Below are positions 28,701 to 37,772 of a stretch of DNA of 41,119 nt, in pieces. Numbering within the stretch: the stretch's first letter is position 1; each line of letters begins with the position of its first letter. The DNA lies in the IMG/VR virus record IMGVR_UViG_3300008111_000062, positions 1 to 41,119 of that record; one strand, 5' to 3'. Source of the stretch: a virus. The position numbers were made by a program, and so were the translations under genes. The notes under the pieces are model-generated. The model saw only the letters and a program-made list of their open reading frames with translations. It ran no database searches and had not been told where the DNA came from.

Positions 28701-31700
28701 TTAATAGCATAAGAAAACTTTTGATAATAGAAATTATCTGAAATTCTTTGTTGGAAATCATTTAATATTCCAACAGCATTGTCTATCACTCCAACTTTAT
28801 CTCTGGAAACTCCTAAAGTAGAGTTTAGATTAAAAGTATCAAAATATTCAACTACTCCATTTATTTTGGAATTTTCTCCAAATATTCTGTCTCCAACTAT
28901 CAAACTTCCAGCAGAATCATTTATTCTCAACTGGTTTAGTTCATTATCCCATCCACCCTCCATTACATTTCCAGAGAAGACTCTAGAAGTTACTCTTTCT
29001 CCAGACAGATAGTTAACATTATCATTTAAGATCATCTCAAATGATGGCATAGATTTTTTATTAACTACATATCCCAAAGTAATGGTATCATCATAAGTAC
29101 CAAAATCTCCCGTAGAAATACCAGACATACTATAAGTAATGGTTTTATTTTCTACGCTAGTGGAAGTAATTTTAAAGAATCTATATCCATATGATTTAGA
29201 ATTAAAGTTTGCCTTGGATGAAGTGGAATTAGTCAGTCGGCAACCTTCAATAAAAATTTCATCTCCAACTGCGAAAGGAAAATCAATTTGTGTATTCCCA
29301 AAACCAACATTAATAAAATTAGTATCTAATAATTCTAAAGTTACATCATTTCCAGAAACAGAAACATTATCAATATCATATCCATTAGAATTATAAATTG
29401 AGGAAATTTGTAGTGGTGAACTCAAAGAAGTTGAGTTGTTAACTATAGTGACTTTTGTTACTGAACCTCCAGTTATATCAGCTTTTAATTTTATTGATGG
29501 GTTATCCTTTACAAATAAAGTCGGAGCAGTATTATATCCTCTACCTCCAGTTAAAATACCAACAGAATCTATAGTTAAAATATCTCTTATTCCAATAACT
29601 GTTGGTACACTTAAAGAAGGAGTTAAAGTTGGATCTGTTGGATAATCAAATCCATCTTTGATTCTCTCATAATCTTCGACTCTACCTATTTTGGAAGATT
29701 TGAGTTTAATAATAGCATTTTCACCAAATTGCGTGTCAATTCCTTCAACAAAAGGTAATTTTTTATAACCTCTTCCTGGGAAATTAATTTTAAGAGAATT
29801 TATTGGACCTAAAGCCGTTTTAGATTTTGTAGTATAAGTAACATTTTCATTAGAAGAAATATATGCCTGTTCTTCAAGCTTAGTTAATTTTTGACTTAGA
29901 TTGAAAGTAAATGTAGTATCATTTGGCACTGAAACTATATAACTCTTATCTAAAGAGTGTTTAGTTACCGTTAATTTATTATTTCCTTTTACTTCTCTAT
30001 CGGATGTTATTTCTTTTTTTCTAAGATCTAGTGGATTTTTAGCGATTAAATTATAATACAGTAATTTAGGGTATTGTTTATTAGATGAATCTAAAGTAAC
30101 GTAAGATCCAAAAGTTCCTGGTGATTCCAAAGTTCTAGAAATAACAAAGTTATCAATATCATTTCCAATAACCTCTACAGTATTTTGGAAATCGGGATCT
30201 TCATAGAATTGTAGATCCATTTCAAGAAGACTTGGATCAGACAAATCAAATTTTATAATACTACCTTCGACAAAATTCAATGGAGGGTTTATTAGATAAA
30301 AACCATGCGATACATGTCCAGTTGATGTAAGATCTATTACATTGGAGTTCTTAATATCAGATTCATATTCACAAAGTTGAATTCTATTCAGATTTAGTCT
30401 TAAAATATAATAAGTACTATTATTTTGCAATCCACCAACAGTACTTCCCTCAGTATGATAAACTACTTTATCTCCAGTTTTTAAAATAGCTGACCCAATA
30501 CCTATTGTATTATCAGCAATAGAAACATCAGTATTAGCGAAAGGTATTTTTGCAGTTGTTAATTTTCTTATTTCAGGATTATAAAGAATCTTTACTTCAT
30601 CTAGTTCTCTATTATTAATACTGAGATTAACTATATCATTATTACTTAATCCATGACTACTAGTAGTAGTTACTATACCATTATGTTTGGAAATAGATCC
30701 TTTTATTTCTGGATATAATGTTGTCAGTGAGTGTGCTGAACCAATTATACTAAATGAGTAATCAAAATTAACAAATTCTACTGAATTTAAATTAGTTCCT
30801 ATACCACTAGTTGTGGTAAATCCAAGTGTCGATAATCCAATATGATCTTTACCCAAATTAACGGCATAAACTATTTGACCATCTAAAAGTGGAATACTTA
30901 CTCCACTACCCACATTATTAAAATATAAACTAGTTCCACCTAAACCTGGACCATATAAAAGAGGTTCACCAGTGTAAAATCTATGATTTGGTATATAAAT
31001 GGATCTGGATGGGATAACCCTGGCTTCAACAGTGCTGGTTCCAATACCGACAATATATCTTATAGTTTTATCTGTTCCTGTACCTACAGTTTCTTTTGGA
31101 TTGAAAAATGTTACACTATTTTCAAAGGTAGCTTGAGTTACAGGACTCTTTGGTACAAACTCAAAACTTGTTGGCAATAACCTAACATTATCTATTCCTG
31201 CTGTATGAATTCCTGGATTTGCTAACCTATTAACATAAAATCCAGATCTAGGAGCAGATATGTCAACTATCCTTAAAATTTCTGTTCCTATGCCAATAAC
31301 ATCATTAACATTAAATCCGTTTATGTCCTTAACACCAATAAAAGTGGTAACACCAGAAGCAGCAACTGTAATATTTTCAGATAATTGAACTGTTTTATTT
31401 TCTACTGATACTTTCCAGTTACCTTCCAATTCAGAAGCAGTTATGGTAGAAACACCAGTTATCGTTATCACTTCACCATTAGAAAGTTCATGTGGTTCTG
31501 TTGTTTGGACGACTACTACATCATTTTTAAATAAGAATGTAACATTTTCTATTTTTACATCCTCGATCATAAAAGATTCTATTTCTTTTCCTTTTAAAGA
31601 ATCTACTACAATATTTGCTCCAGTTCCAGATGTATTCTTATTATTAATTAAAAGTCTATCATTTATTCTATAATTGTCCCCAGGAGAAAATATAACTGCA

Positions 31701-34700
31701 CTCTCAATACCGGAATCCTGAACTTCCTTAACTCTAAATTCTTGTTTATAAGTATCAGAAATTTTATCAATCAAATCATATCCAGAATTATTACTATTAA
31801 TATAATATGGGCCAATATTTCTTGTTATTCTATATGAAGATAGATCCGTATCTTGATTTATTTTTTGTAAGAAATTGTCCTCTATTGGAGTACCTCTAAA
31901 ATATTTTCCAATAATATATGGATATGTTGGAGAGGATTTGCCAGTAGGATCAACAGTTATTGAACTAAAGTAAGCATAAGTTCCATTAGGATACTGTGGA
32001 GTTTTACACCATCTTCCATTATATTGATCTAAATCTCCGGATCCGGTAAAAATATAGTCATCAATGAAATACCCTGCAATAAACCCTGGAGGTCTAATTC
32101 CTGGCGTTAAATCAGGTTGAAGTTCATAACTTGTTTTTAATAGTCTTATAGTACCACCAACTAATGGATCATAGCCATATGGTCCGTAAATAGGATATCC
32201 ATCATAAGAAAATCCTAGTATTGGAGAGTGTACTTTATTATTTGGACTTTCTTTATTTGTTTCGGTAAAGTTATCATCTAATTGATATCTTAACTTTTTA
32301 GGTGCATAGAAATTTATAAATTGTAATCCAAGATCTTCATTTTTACTGGGGAACAATACTCCATCATCTTCATTGGAAATTTGTCCAGAAAGTTTAATTA
32401 CCTGATTAATTTTCCATTCATTAACATTTGCTAGGAACTTAGCATCTTTACCTCTATTAACAACAGTTAATACGGTATTAGAAGATGCATATCCAACACC
32501 TCCACGTAATACATTGACACCAGTTACTCTACCATTCGTAACTATTGGGTCAATTTCAGCAAAAGATCCATCTCCACTTATTACAATATCTGAGTCAGCT
32601 CTATATCCATTTCCACTGTTTATTATCTTTACATCTATAATAGAACCACCAAGAATAATAGGTTTTAATACACACTCAGAAGTTACGGTCTGAACTGTAA
32701 CCAAAGGTCTTCTATGGAAATTTAAAATATCTGTGCAACCATATCCAATGCCACCATCTTCAAGATAAACATCAGATATTGATCCCAAAACCACAGGTTG
32801 TAGAATGGGAGTCACTATACTACTTTCACCAATTTCGGAAATAGTTTCTACATTAATTGTAATTGGCGGATATGCAATTATATGTGTACCAAGGCCTACA
32901 CTAGAAAACTTAACATATTTTTTATTTGAAAAATCTTCTTTGGAAAGAGTAGTTCCAATACCAGCTACAGATAACTTAAATCTATTTGCATCTAAAACTT
33001 TTACATAATAATTAATTGATGTCGATAATCCTGAAATTGGAGTTCCAGTATGATTATATGTTACTAATTCACCATCATTAAATCCATGTTTAGTCGCAAA
33101 AATGTAAGAATCAAAAGTGTTGATACCTACAGTTTCTCCTGTTGTAAATTGCGATGGAATTCTTACTGCTCTGTTAGAATAACCTTTACCGGGATCCTTT
33201 ACATAAACCCTAGTAATAGTATTTTTATTTTTTAGTGTTTCTAAAGAATGAGAACCAGAACTAATACCAGTTATGTTTATTTCATTTGTTTTATCAACTG
33301 CATCTGTGAAGGTATTATATAGCTTAATAATTTTTTCAGAAGAAACCCCAACAAAATAATGAGATTTATCTACTAATCCAATTATGTTAGCGTTTCCATT
33401 TGAATTGTAAATTATTTCTTCGCCGTCTACGAGATTATGATTATTAATAAAGGTAATAGAGTTTGATCCAACATCTACAGATATACTTGGTCTAAAACCA
33501 ACAGTAATCCTTGACTTTACTAAATTTGATTCTAATACGCATCCACTACCATTTCCGCCAGTTATAGTAATTTTTGGTTTTGTTTGATATCCAATTCCTG
33601 GATTAATAACTTTAATAGATTTTACTTCACCACTTAAATTTAAGTGAGCTTTTGCATTAGATCCTTGTTCATCTTGAATTATTATTTGTGGAACATTTAC
33701 AACATCATAATCTTTTCCAGAATTAGTTACCTCAATTGAACTCAACTTTCCATAGTAAATATTTTCGTCAAATAATGTTGGAGATAGTATCTCAACTCCA
33801 TTTGATAAAAGTCCTATTTGTTTATTATTGGTAGATCTTTTATTCTTATCATCAAAAATTTTCTTTCTACCAGTAAGATCAAACTTTTTAAATATCTTTT
33901 GATTTTTTATGATTTTATTTTGATATCCAGATTTATAGATAAAATCTAAATTACCAGTTAATGGATTCAGTGTAATATACTTCTTGGAGAAAATATCATT
34001 TTTACTGAAAGATAATTTTATGTTATCTAAATCTACTCTAGTTACAAAATAAAATCCAGTAGATAACCCTGAAGTGGAATTAGTACCTGGATCATAATAA
34101 ACAGATTCTCCAGTTTGTATATTATGTCTTGGACAATAAATTAAACTTGTGGAAGAAGCTCCTACTACCGAGATTGTTTTTTTAGTATCAGAAGCCTCAA
34201 TAGTATAATTTGGTAAACCAGTAGAAGTTACATAAAAATTTTGTTCTTTAAAATCAATATAGGTATTTTGTACTCCGGATGGGATAATATTAATATATGA
34301 ATAATCATTGGAAAAATGACTAGATTTTATGATTAAAGTTTTTAATATTTTAGAATCCAAAACATTAAAAGTAGACCCAGTAACTTGAACTAGAATTCTA
34401 TTAGTATACTTTTTAATTGTATCTCCAGCTGGATACTCTACATCTAGAATGGTAGCATCAGAAATATTTCCTAAGATATCTTCCAGTTTTATAGTCTGTT
34501 CTTTATAAAAAGAAACCTCATCATATAATATTATCCTATACTTATCGGAATCTACCTGAGATACATTTTTTATATTGTGATTTGTTGGAACATTGTATAT
34601 CCAGCTACTAAATTGATAGCTAGAAGACATATCCTTACCAAAACCTGATAGTCTTATCTTATCACCTACTTTTAAATTGGAAGTTTCTGAGAAATCTATA

Positions 34701-35899
34701 GAATCAATTACATTGATAACTCTAAAATCTACTTTAGATGTATTACCAACACCAATGTAACTGTAAGCAAATTTCTCTTCTACAATATCCAAAGAAAAGT
34801 CAAGAGGCTTAGTAACTCCACTAACTCCTAAAAATTGATTGCTACTCTTATCAGAGTAAGTAATTTCTATATAATTAGAATCTTTTGGTTTTACTAAAAG
34901 TTTTCCAGATTTAGAAAATCCAATAGTAGAGTCTACAAGAATACTATTTGAACCTGCAGGAGTATATTCTAATACTTTAGTTTTACCAGAAACTTGAAAT
35001 ACTCCACTAAAAGAAGTAGAGTCTAAAGATATTTCATAAAATAGTTTATTTCCTATAGGTCTATATTCTACGTTATAAATCGAAGCACTAACTGTACCTA
35101 TACCAGGAAGATTTTGGTATAAAAAATTTCCTTTTGTTTCTGTTGGATCTCCTCCAGAAATTTTTTCTACTAAAATATTTTTTGTTACAAAATAGCTATT
35201 AGATGAAGGTACTAGTGTATAATCTTGTGGTTTAATTATTTGAATATCTTTACCATATAAAATTTTGAATAAAATTTCATATGATGAATTTGTTCCTTTG
35301 GATCTATAAAAATCTTTAATTCTTGTTAAAATATTTTCTGAGGAAATTCCTTCAGAAAAAGATCTTGATTCAAATCCAGGTACAAATTCATATTTAAACT
35401 TTTCAAAGAATTCTACTAAAAATAAATTACTTAAATTATATACAATAGAGTTATCTTCGTGTTCTTCTGCTTCTGTTTTCTGAAATTGTAAAAACTCTGA
35501 ATTTTGTGTGGATTTTATTTGATCTATTCCACTAAATCCTCTTATACATCCGATAAAAGATGTGGCAGTTTTTTCAGTATAAGTTATAATTTCATCATCT
35601 ATCTTTAATAGTCCATATTTTTCTGGCCAAGAATCAGTACTATCGACATTAATGGTACTATCTGACGCATAAATGTACCCATTTAAAGTCGTTGACTGAA
35701 CTAAATCATTATTATTAAAAGCCTCTACACTTTTATAAAACTTTATGTTATCAACTAAATCTATAGCACCAGACTTATGATCTAAAGAATTATAGTAAGA
35801 CTTCAAAAAAACTTTAAATAAAGGAGATTCCTCATTTAAAAACTCTGGAATCTGAGATTCCACGATGTCGTTGATTCTAACTCTCTTGATATCTGTCAT
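22781..35899 (-). CDS. Giant modular baseplate protein (4372 aa) in the gp7 position
   Basis: It starts 1 nt after gp6 and sits where T4 has gp7 (1032 aa), but is four times longer. The N-terminus ('IPEFLNEESPLFKVFLKSYY', about residue 17) is the helical start typical of cyanophage baseplate giants. Recognisable parts: repeated 'H-x-x-x-x-G-E-x-x-x-Y' modules (about 595, 825, 940, 1470, 1640 and 2860); about 15 'GxGYxxxPxVxI' motifs; a YHYH-like domain (about 1220-1313, 'GFSYDGYPIYGPYG' to 'YPNGTYAYF'); a tail-fibre-type segment (about 2530-2810, 'DASDLLDGNKAFIQQEVVGF', 'NVVDAISHDI', 'CCANVQSSIVNYVGIITT'); and a beta-propeller-like region (about 3815-4125, repeated 'VAVGDNGVILSS'). There are no membrane segments or catalytic motifs I can name. 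The baseplate role is inferred from operon position. It could equally be called tail-fibre-like. Confidence 0.85.
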   Translation of the reverse strand: MTDIKRVRINDIVESQIPEFLNEESPLFKVFLKSYYNSLDHKSGAIDLVDNIKFYKSVEAFNNNDLVQSTTLNGYIYASDSTINVDSTDSWPEKYGLLKIDDEIITYTEKTATSFIGCIRGFSGIDQIKSTQNSEFLQFQKTEAEEHEDNSIVYNLSNLFLVEFFEKFKYEFVPGFESRSFSEGISSENILTRIKDFYRSKGTNSSYEILFKILYGKDIQIIKPQDYTLVPSSNSYFVTKNILVEKISGGDPTETKGNFLYQNLPGIGTVSASIYNVEYRPIGNKLFYEISLDSTSFSGVFQVSGKTKVLEYTPAGSNSILVDSTIGFSKSGKLLVKPKDSNYIEITYSDKSSNQFLGVSGVTKPLDFSLDIVEEKFAYSYIGVGNTSKVDFRVINVIDSIDFSETSNLKVGDKIRLSGFGKDMSSSYQFSSWIYNVPTNHNIKNVSQVDSDKYRIILYDEVSFYKEQTIKLEDILGNISDATILDVEYPAGDTIKKYTNRILVQVTGSTFNVLDSKILKTLIIKSSHFSNDYSYINIIPSGVQNTYIDFKEQNFYVTSTGLPNYTIEASDTKKTISVVGASSTSLIYCPRHNIQTGESVYYDPGTNSTSGLSTGFYFVTRVDLDNIKLSFSKNDIFSKKYITLNPLTGNLDFIYKSGYQNKIIKNQKIFKKFDLTGRKKIFDDKNKRSTNNKQIGLLSNGVEILSPTLFDENIYYGKLSSIEVTNSGKDYDVVNVPQIIIQDEQGSNAKAHLNLSGEVKSIKVINPGIGYQTKPKITITGGNGSGCVLESNLVKSRITVGFRPSISVDVGSNSITFINNHNLVDGEEIIYNSNGNANIIGLVDKSHYFVGVSSEKIIKLYNTFTDAVDKTNEINITGISSGSHSLETLKNKNTITRVYVKDPGKGYSNRAVRIPSQFTTGETVGINTFDSYIFATKHGFNDGELVTYNHTGTPISGLSTSINYYVKVLDANRFKLSVAGIGTTLSKEDFSNKKYVKFSSVGLGTHIIAYPPITINVETISEIGESSIVTPILQPVVLGSISDVYLEDGGIGYGCTDILNFHRRPLVTVQTVTSECVLKPIILGGSIIDVKIINSGNGYRADSDIVISGDGSFAEIDPIVTNGRVTGVNVLRGGVGYASSNTVLTVVNRGKDAKFLANVNEWKINQVIKLSGQISNEDDGVLFPSKNEDLGLQFINFYAPKKLRYQLDDNFTETNKESPNNKVHSPILGFSYDGYPIYGPYGYDPLVGGTIRLLKTSYELQPDLTPGIRPPGFIAGYFIDDYIFTGSGDLDQYNGRWCKTPQYPNGTYAYFSSITVDPTGKSSPTYPYIIGKYFRGTPIEDNFLQKINQDTDLSSYRITRNIGPYYINSNNSGYDLIDKISDTYKQEFRVKEVQDSGIESAVIFSPGDNYRINDRLLINNKNTSGTGANIVVDSLKGKEIESFMIEDVKIENVTFLFKNDVVVVQTTEPHELSNGEVITITGVSTITASELEGNWKVSVENKTVQLSENITVAASGVTTFIGVKDINGFNVNDVIGIGTEILRIVDISAPRSGFYVNRLANPGIHTAGIDNVRLLPTSFEFVPKSPVTQATFENSVTFFNPKETVGTGTDKTIRYIVGIGTSTVEARVIPSRSIYIPNHRFYTGEPLLYGPGLGGTSLYFNNVGSGVSIPLLDGQIVYAVNLGKDHIGLSTLGFTTTSGIGTNLNSVEFVNFDYSFSIIGSAHSLTTLYPEIKGSISKHNGIVTTTSSHGLSNNDIVNLSINNRELDEVKILYNPEIRKLTTAKIPFANTDVSIADNTIGIGSAILKTGDKVVYHTEGSTVGGLQNNSTYYILRLNLNRIQLCEYESDIKNSNVIDLTSTGHVSHGFYLINPPLNFVEGSIIKFDLSDPSLLEMDLQFYEDPDFQNTVEVIGNDIDNFVISRTLESPGTFGSYVTLDSSNKQYPKLLYYNLIAKNPLDLRKKEITSDREVKGNNKLTVTKHSLDKSYIVSVPNDTTFTFNLSQKLTKLEEQAYISSNENVTYTTKSKTALGPINSLKINFPGRGYKKLPFVEGIDTQFGENAIIKLKSSKIGRVEDYERIKDGFDYPTDPTLTPSLSVPTVIGIRDILTIDSVGILTGGRGYNTAPTLFVKDNPSIKLKADITGGSVTKVTIVNNSTSLSSPLQISSIYNSNGYDIDNVSVSGNDVTLELLDTNFINVGFGNTQIDFPFAVGDEIFIEGCRLTNSTSSKANFNSKSYGYRFFKITSTSVENKTITYSMSGISTGDFGTYDDTITLGYVVNKKSMPSFEMILNDNVNYLSGERVTSRVFSGNVMEGGWDNELNQLRINDSAGSLIVGDRIFGENSKINGVVEYFDTFNLNSTLGVSRDKVGVIDNAVGILNDFQQRISDNFYYQKFSYAIKSEIPYDSWRESVRSLVHPSGFKEFSDLEIVTEATQPEVQIGISKSTDLRPTVLESASSFLVNVDNKISIGERSNFNLVYEEDFLDDGSVEKVFFNEGIALRNYILNKTNKVVTIDDISSQFDGSSIQTLDGTYADASDLLDGNKAFIQQEVVGFITATYPGIVTSVGWSKTSFTEEIGNVVDAISHDIKYNSNNKSVGQGLDYWSGIGTSYISGITTERLSAYNYITDISKYIINNVGVKTSYQLGTPFAITTSSYNNVTGIQTIRLTPANIVNLNASVGDYVVVKNLVFSCNSGGGISTAIFPNLGAGLDGNGPLSPKGFVYEIIGIGLSTIEINPGISTIDHTYVGGGTVEKAFISTSQYYNFSILADSDCSVSYSSSCCANVQSSIVNYVGIITTIIGLGTASSPEITYPSITRGGVIVGLTTFKLTSNGNPLFKREFSGSDSNVIKIDTDTFIFNNHNFQSGQELIYTYSGTPIGIATTSYTTEIKDILMQVGNYNGTSIYENGYGAAITTSITGISTVLVPAGPTTQLFNDVVGTSTSGGINAVFDVVVSYSATTGQPLSTSISLVSGGKGFAVGQTVSIAGTYFKGSNPTNNLSFVVSSTGPTVIQAAANQTYSNVPSLDVNGATFSVSRNNDGEISSIQVTNGGSGYASTSVISIAGTYIGGSNSNDNVSFTPIVLGSNKLPKSVFVTKLDDSKFKLSGLSTATILNIVGFGTGIHSFEYKEPNTSSIITIDGVIQTPIRSKSLSITLGSPVSSASTTLIQVLTGISSLYTGDIINMNSEYVVVKNIGVAGTDIIKVERGYLGTSAGVHTVGVACTVLTGDYNIVGDVIYFTTAPYGKIGPVGLKTGSIFGGRVFSRQFDPGEPEDKNIILDDISLSFTGIAATEFTAKTKGSTTTALFNNTNSSTNINNNPIILINNVFQRPRTDYDIDGTSENVIKFLTGTPSAGKIVKVGVTTGYGYYPLLGASAVANVSAAGTISSLTLTGSGSGYRLPPTVGIYSTVGSGASITASVSAAGTITGFTIVNAGSGYTTTSIPEVVIGIPTAYSNLGVAYTGGSSGVGQGAKISVTVGQGSSIIDYKIDNPGIGYKVGDILKVPNLLINSGLSTVFQEFRLTVREVQTDKFSGFYPGQFILFDDFSDRFNGFRKKFTLSVTNNNVREILSLKTLAGTDLNLENNLFIYINDILQIPGVSYTFSGSRVLFTEAPKQNSTCTVLYYRGSSIDVEEVTPPPTLKEGDTIIIKENEFDLFDTDQLERIVKKISASDQIDTFTYNSVGIITDPNKNRPLTWIKQEYDRIISGQLYSKSRLSLKSSIRPVAKLIKSVTETDSVIYVDNAFPIFSDVDLLSEDKRNVVISEVKNISAAICTSIVSSSSTISSISVVDGGVGYAYTQNPVISISKSLISRKDPIKDWKPSTGITTGYELNSLIYGNTLVAVGSSSLYATSIDAESWSTGSIGFGGTINFTSVSCGGTNVYMAVGEYGIVSKSLGYGSTVGPWTLINLLEESVVPGLGLITRFPTTYTGTLNDIVYSPNLDSWTAVGAAGSIFGGVGIGSTMLISRFSGTLQNINSITYSPSGLVAVGDNGVILSSANNVIWDSNSSPTSFNLNKVIYVNGNYVVVGDFGVVLKGMNPSSLQLMPVNISENLVDVYYNDFYVAITSNGDLYYSFDLSTWIYRDTNQPNNLKDILQVPTLGLEGRYISVGSAGTAIYSDPIFNRATAIGYVSSGILTSVEVTNGGFGYQQDNEPPVLVEPDIVKIETIKSFKVIGDFGTIIGINTFVAGTPGIGTTSPKIEFILKSETYDNSTLGIGYSSLNNFGVDSSQLSKGDYFIITDSNVTVGHALTGITTSLGGMSNYPNSRVGTAYTYLDGVYRVESVTTASVGIVTVSCNFAPLESPAGNYIEVYKRGEDVSGVNTNGFYGRYSWSKIYDYQNRALGTPEAFDINTNNGLTGLSTAPQVTRTISV

Positions 35900-35900
35900 T

Positions 35901-37772
35901 TTATCTAGTGTACTTTCCGTTTAAATAACTTGAAGTCGGTGTAAACAATGTAGCTGCTGTATTTTCACCTGATGTAATAATATCTTCTATAGTATTTACC
36001 ACAGAATTTTGAACATCAATTTGTAAGTAAAGATCTTTTAATCCAATAATATCATTTGATTCTGGAACTGCCTGAACCTCAATAAATCCATTTTGAAGAG
36101 AAGATCCAGTTATATTTACAACGTCCAATAATATTTCTCCACTCTTATAATTTATTGTTCCAGCATTGGCTTTAATTATTACAGGAACATTATTTTCCAC
36201 TTTAAAGAAGAAAATTCTTCCACTAATATCATCAATCTGGGTATCCCCCATATATAGAGTTTCATCAACTCCACTTATAGTAAATCCAGTAGATTTTACT
36301 GAATAACCGCCTCGTTTGATGTGAACTCTATTACCAAAACAAACTTCATACGTTGCAAAAGTATTATAAGCAGGAGTAAAATCTCTCCTCATTCTAACTT
36401 TAGTAATGTTGGAAGTGATTGCTTGATCAGTTCCATCAATCAAAGTATTGATTTTACTGAATTTAAATCTTCCACCAAAACTATTTACATCACTAGATCT
36501 AGCATATGATGTAAGAGTATTTAATACTTTAGTGCGTAATCCATCTGCACTTGATACTTGGTTTACATTGTAATAAACTGTAGTATCAAGTTCAATATAC
36601 AGATATGAAAGGTCTATTATTTCTGGTCTGATTCCTGCAATAGAATATTGTTTTAAATTTCTTAAAATATCTTCTTTTGTAATTTGCGATAGAAAAGTAC
36701 CATTTCTAGGTTTAATAGAAATAAAAACTTTTCCATATTCTGGAGGATCTAATTCTTCACCACCATATGCAGTAACAGATTCCACATTACTGTATACATA
36801 AGGAACTAATCCTTTGAAATCATTTGCAGTAACTGCACGGAACTGGGATGCATAAACTCTTGGCGCTAGGTACTTGATAGAGTCTACACTTTCTATTTCA
36901 TCGCCGTTTTGGGACGCAGAAAGTGTTCTGAGTAGGGAGATGCCAGTTGATACTGCAGCCTGGTTATTATCCCTTAGAACCCCTGCAAAAGTAAAATTAG
37001 AAGCACTGTTACCTAAACTACCATTAGTCACAATGTAGGTCACTATAATGTCACTACCGGATGCAGGTTTTTTTCCTAAGATACCGTCACCAAAACGAAT
37101 TTCATATTTTTGGTCAGCTACTTCTTCAATAAGAAACATTCTTGTATCTGGACCAACATTCAGAATATCAGTATAAAGAGTATATTGTTCTGTTACTGAG
37201 TTTCTTACTGATACCCTAATTGTTGTAGTATCAATATTTACATTAGGTAAAATAAATCTTTGATTTTTCTGGGATGAATCTACTGTAAAAGTACTTGTTA
37301 AATAAACCCCTTCATAGATTTCTAGGTTCTCAAATGTAGCAATACCGTTATTATCAACTGGAGTTGTTACATCCTCTGGAATAGAAAAAATATAATTACC
37401 ATCTCTTACAGCTCCAAGTGCTACTTGACCTGCTTGAATCTTTAAAGTTCTAGCCGCACTTGATGTAGTTAAGTCAACATTAAAACTTATTCTAGCTTTT
37501 GCAGATCTTCTCGATCTTGGTGTATATCCAATGTTACGTGCAAGAGAAACAATATTTTCTCTTAGTGTTGCACTGTCCAAAAATACTTCATTAACCGCCA
37601 TGTTTGTATTAAAGGCGGTAACGTAGCTATTATATGCGAGTAAATCAATCAGCGTAGAAAAATTAGACCCTTCAAAATCAAAATCAGTAAAATCACTGTT
37701 GGATCTAAGGTAATCTTTAATTTGTGTTCTTAGATCATTAAAATCTAAGTTGGTAAACTGATTGAATGACAT
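35901..37772 (-). CDS. 6: Baseplate wedge protein gp6 (Baseplate_J-like)
   Basis: T4 gp6 homologue, 623 aa against 660 in T4. Two gp6 chains clamp around gp7 and gp25 to form the inner wedge ring that drives baseplate opening. Landmarks: the N-terminal helical part 'DLRTQIKDYLRSNSDFTDFD' and 'FSTLIDLLAYNSYVTAFNTN', then 'RENIVSLARNIGYTPRSRRS', the classic Baseplate_J N-terminus. The middle holds 'QKYEIRFGDGILGKKPASGS' and 'YLAPRVYASQFRAVTANDFK', and later 'EYGKVFISIKPRNG'. Translation is coupled to gp25, with stop and start sharing a base (TAATG at 37772). The next gene begins one base after its stop. Identification is firm from motif order and neighbours. Confidence 0.95.
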   Translation of the reverse strand: MSFNQFTNLDFNDLRTQIKDYLRSNSDFTDFDFEGSNFSTLIDLLAYNSYVTAFNTNMAVNEVFLDSATLRENIVSLARNIGYTPRSRRSAKARISFNVDLTTSSAARTLKIQAGQVALGAVRDGNYIFSIPEDVTTPVDNNGIATFENLEIYEGVYLTSTFTVDSSQKNQRFILPNVNIDTTTIRVSVRNSVTEQYTLYTDILNVGPDTRMFLIEEVADQKYEIRFGDGILGKKPASGSDIIVTYIVTNGSLGNSASNFTFAGVLRDNNQAAVSTGISLLRTLSASQNGDEIESVDSIKYLAPRVYASQFRAVTANDFKGLVPYVYSNVESVTAYGGEELDPPEYGKVFISIKPRNGTFLSQITKEDILRNLKQYSIAGIRPEIIDLSYLYIELDTTVYYNVNQVSSADGLRTKVLNTLTSYARSSDVNSFGGRFKFSKINTLIDGTDQAITSNITKVRMRRDFTPAYNTFATYEVCFGNRVHIKRGGYSVKSTGFTISGVDETLYMGDTQIDDISGRIFFFKVENNVPVIIKANAGTINYKSGEILLDVVNITGSSLQNGFIEVQAVPESNDIIGLKDLYLQIDVQNSVVNTIEDIITSGENTAATLFTPTSSYLNGKYTR

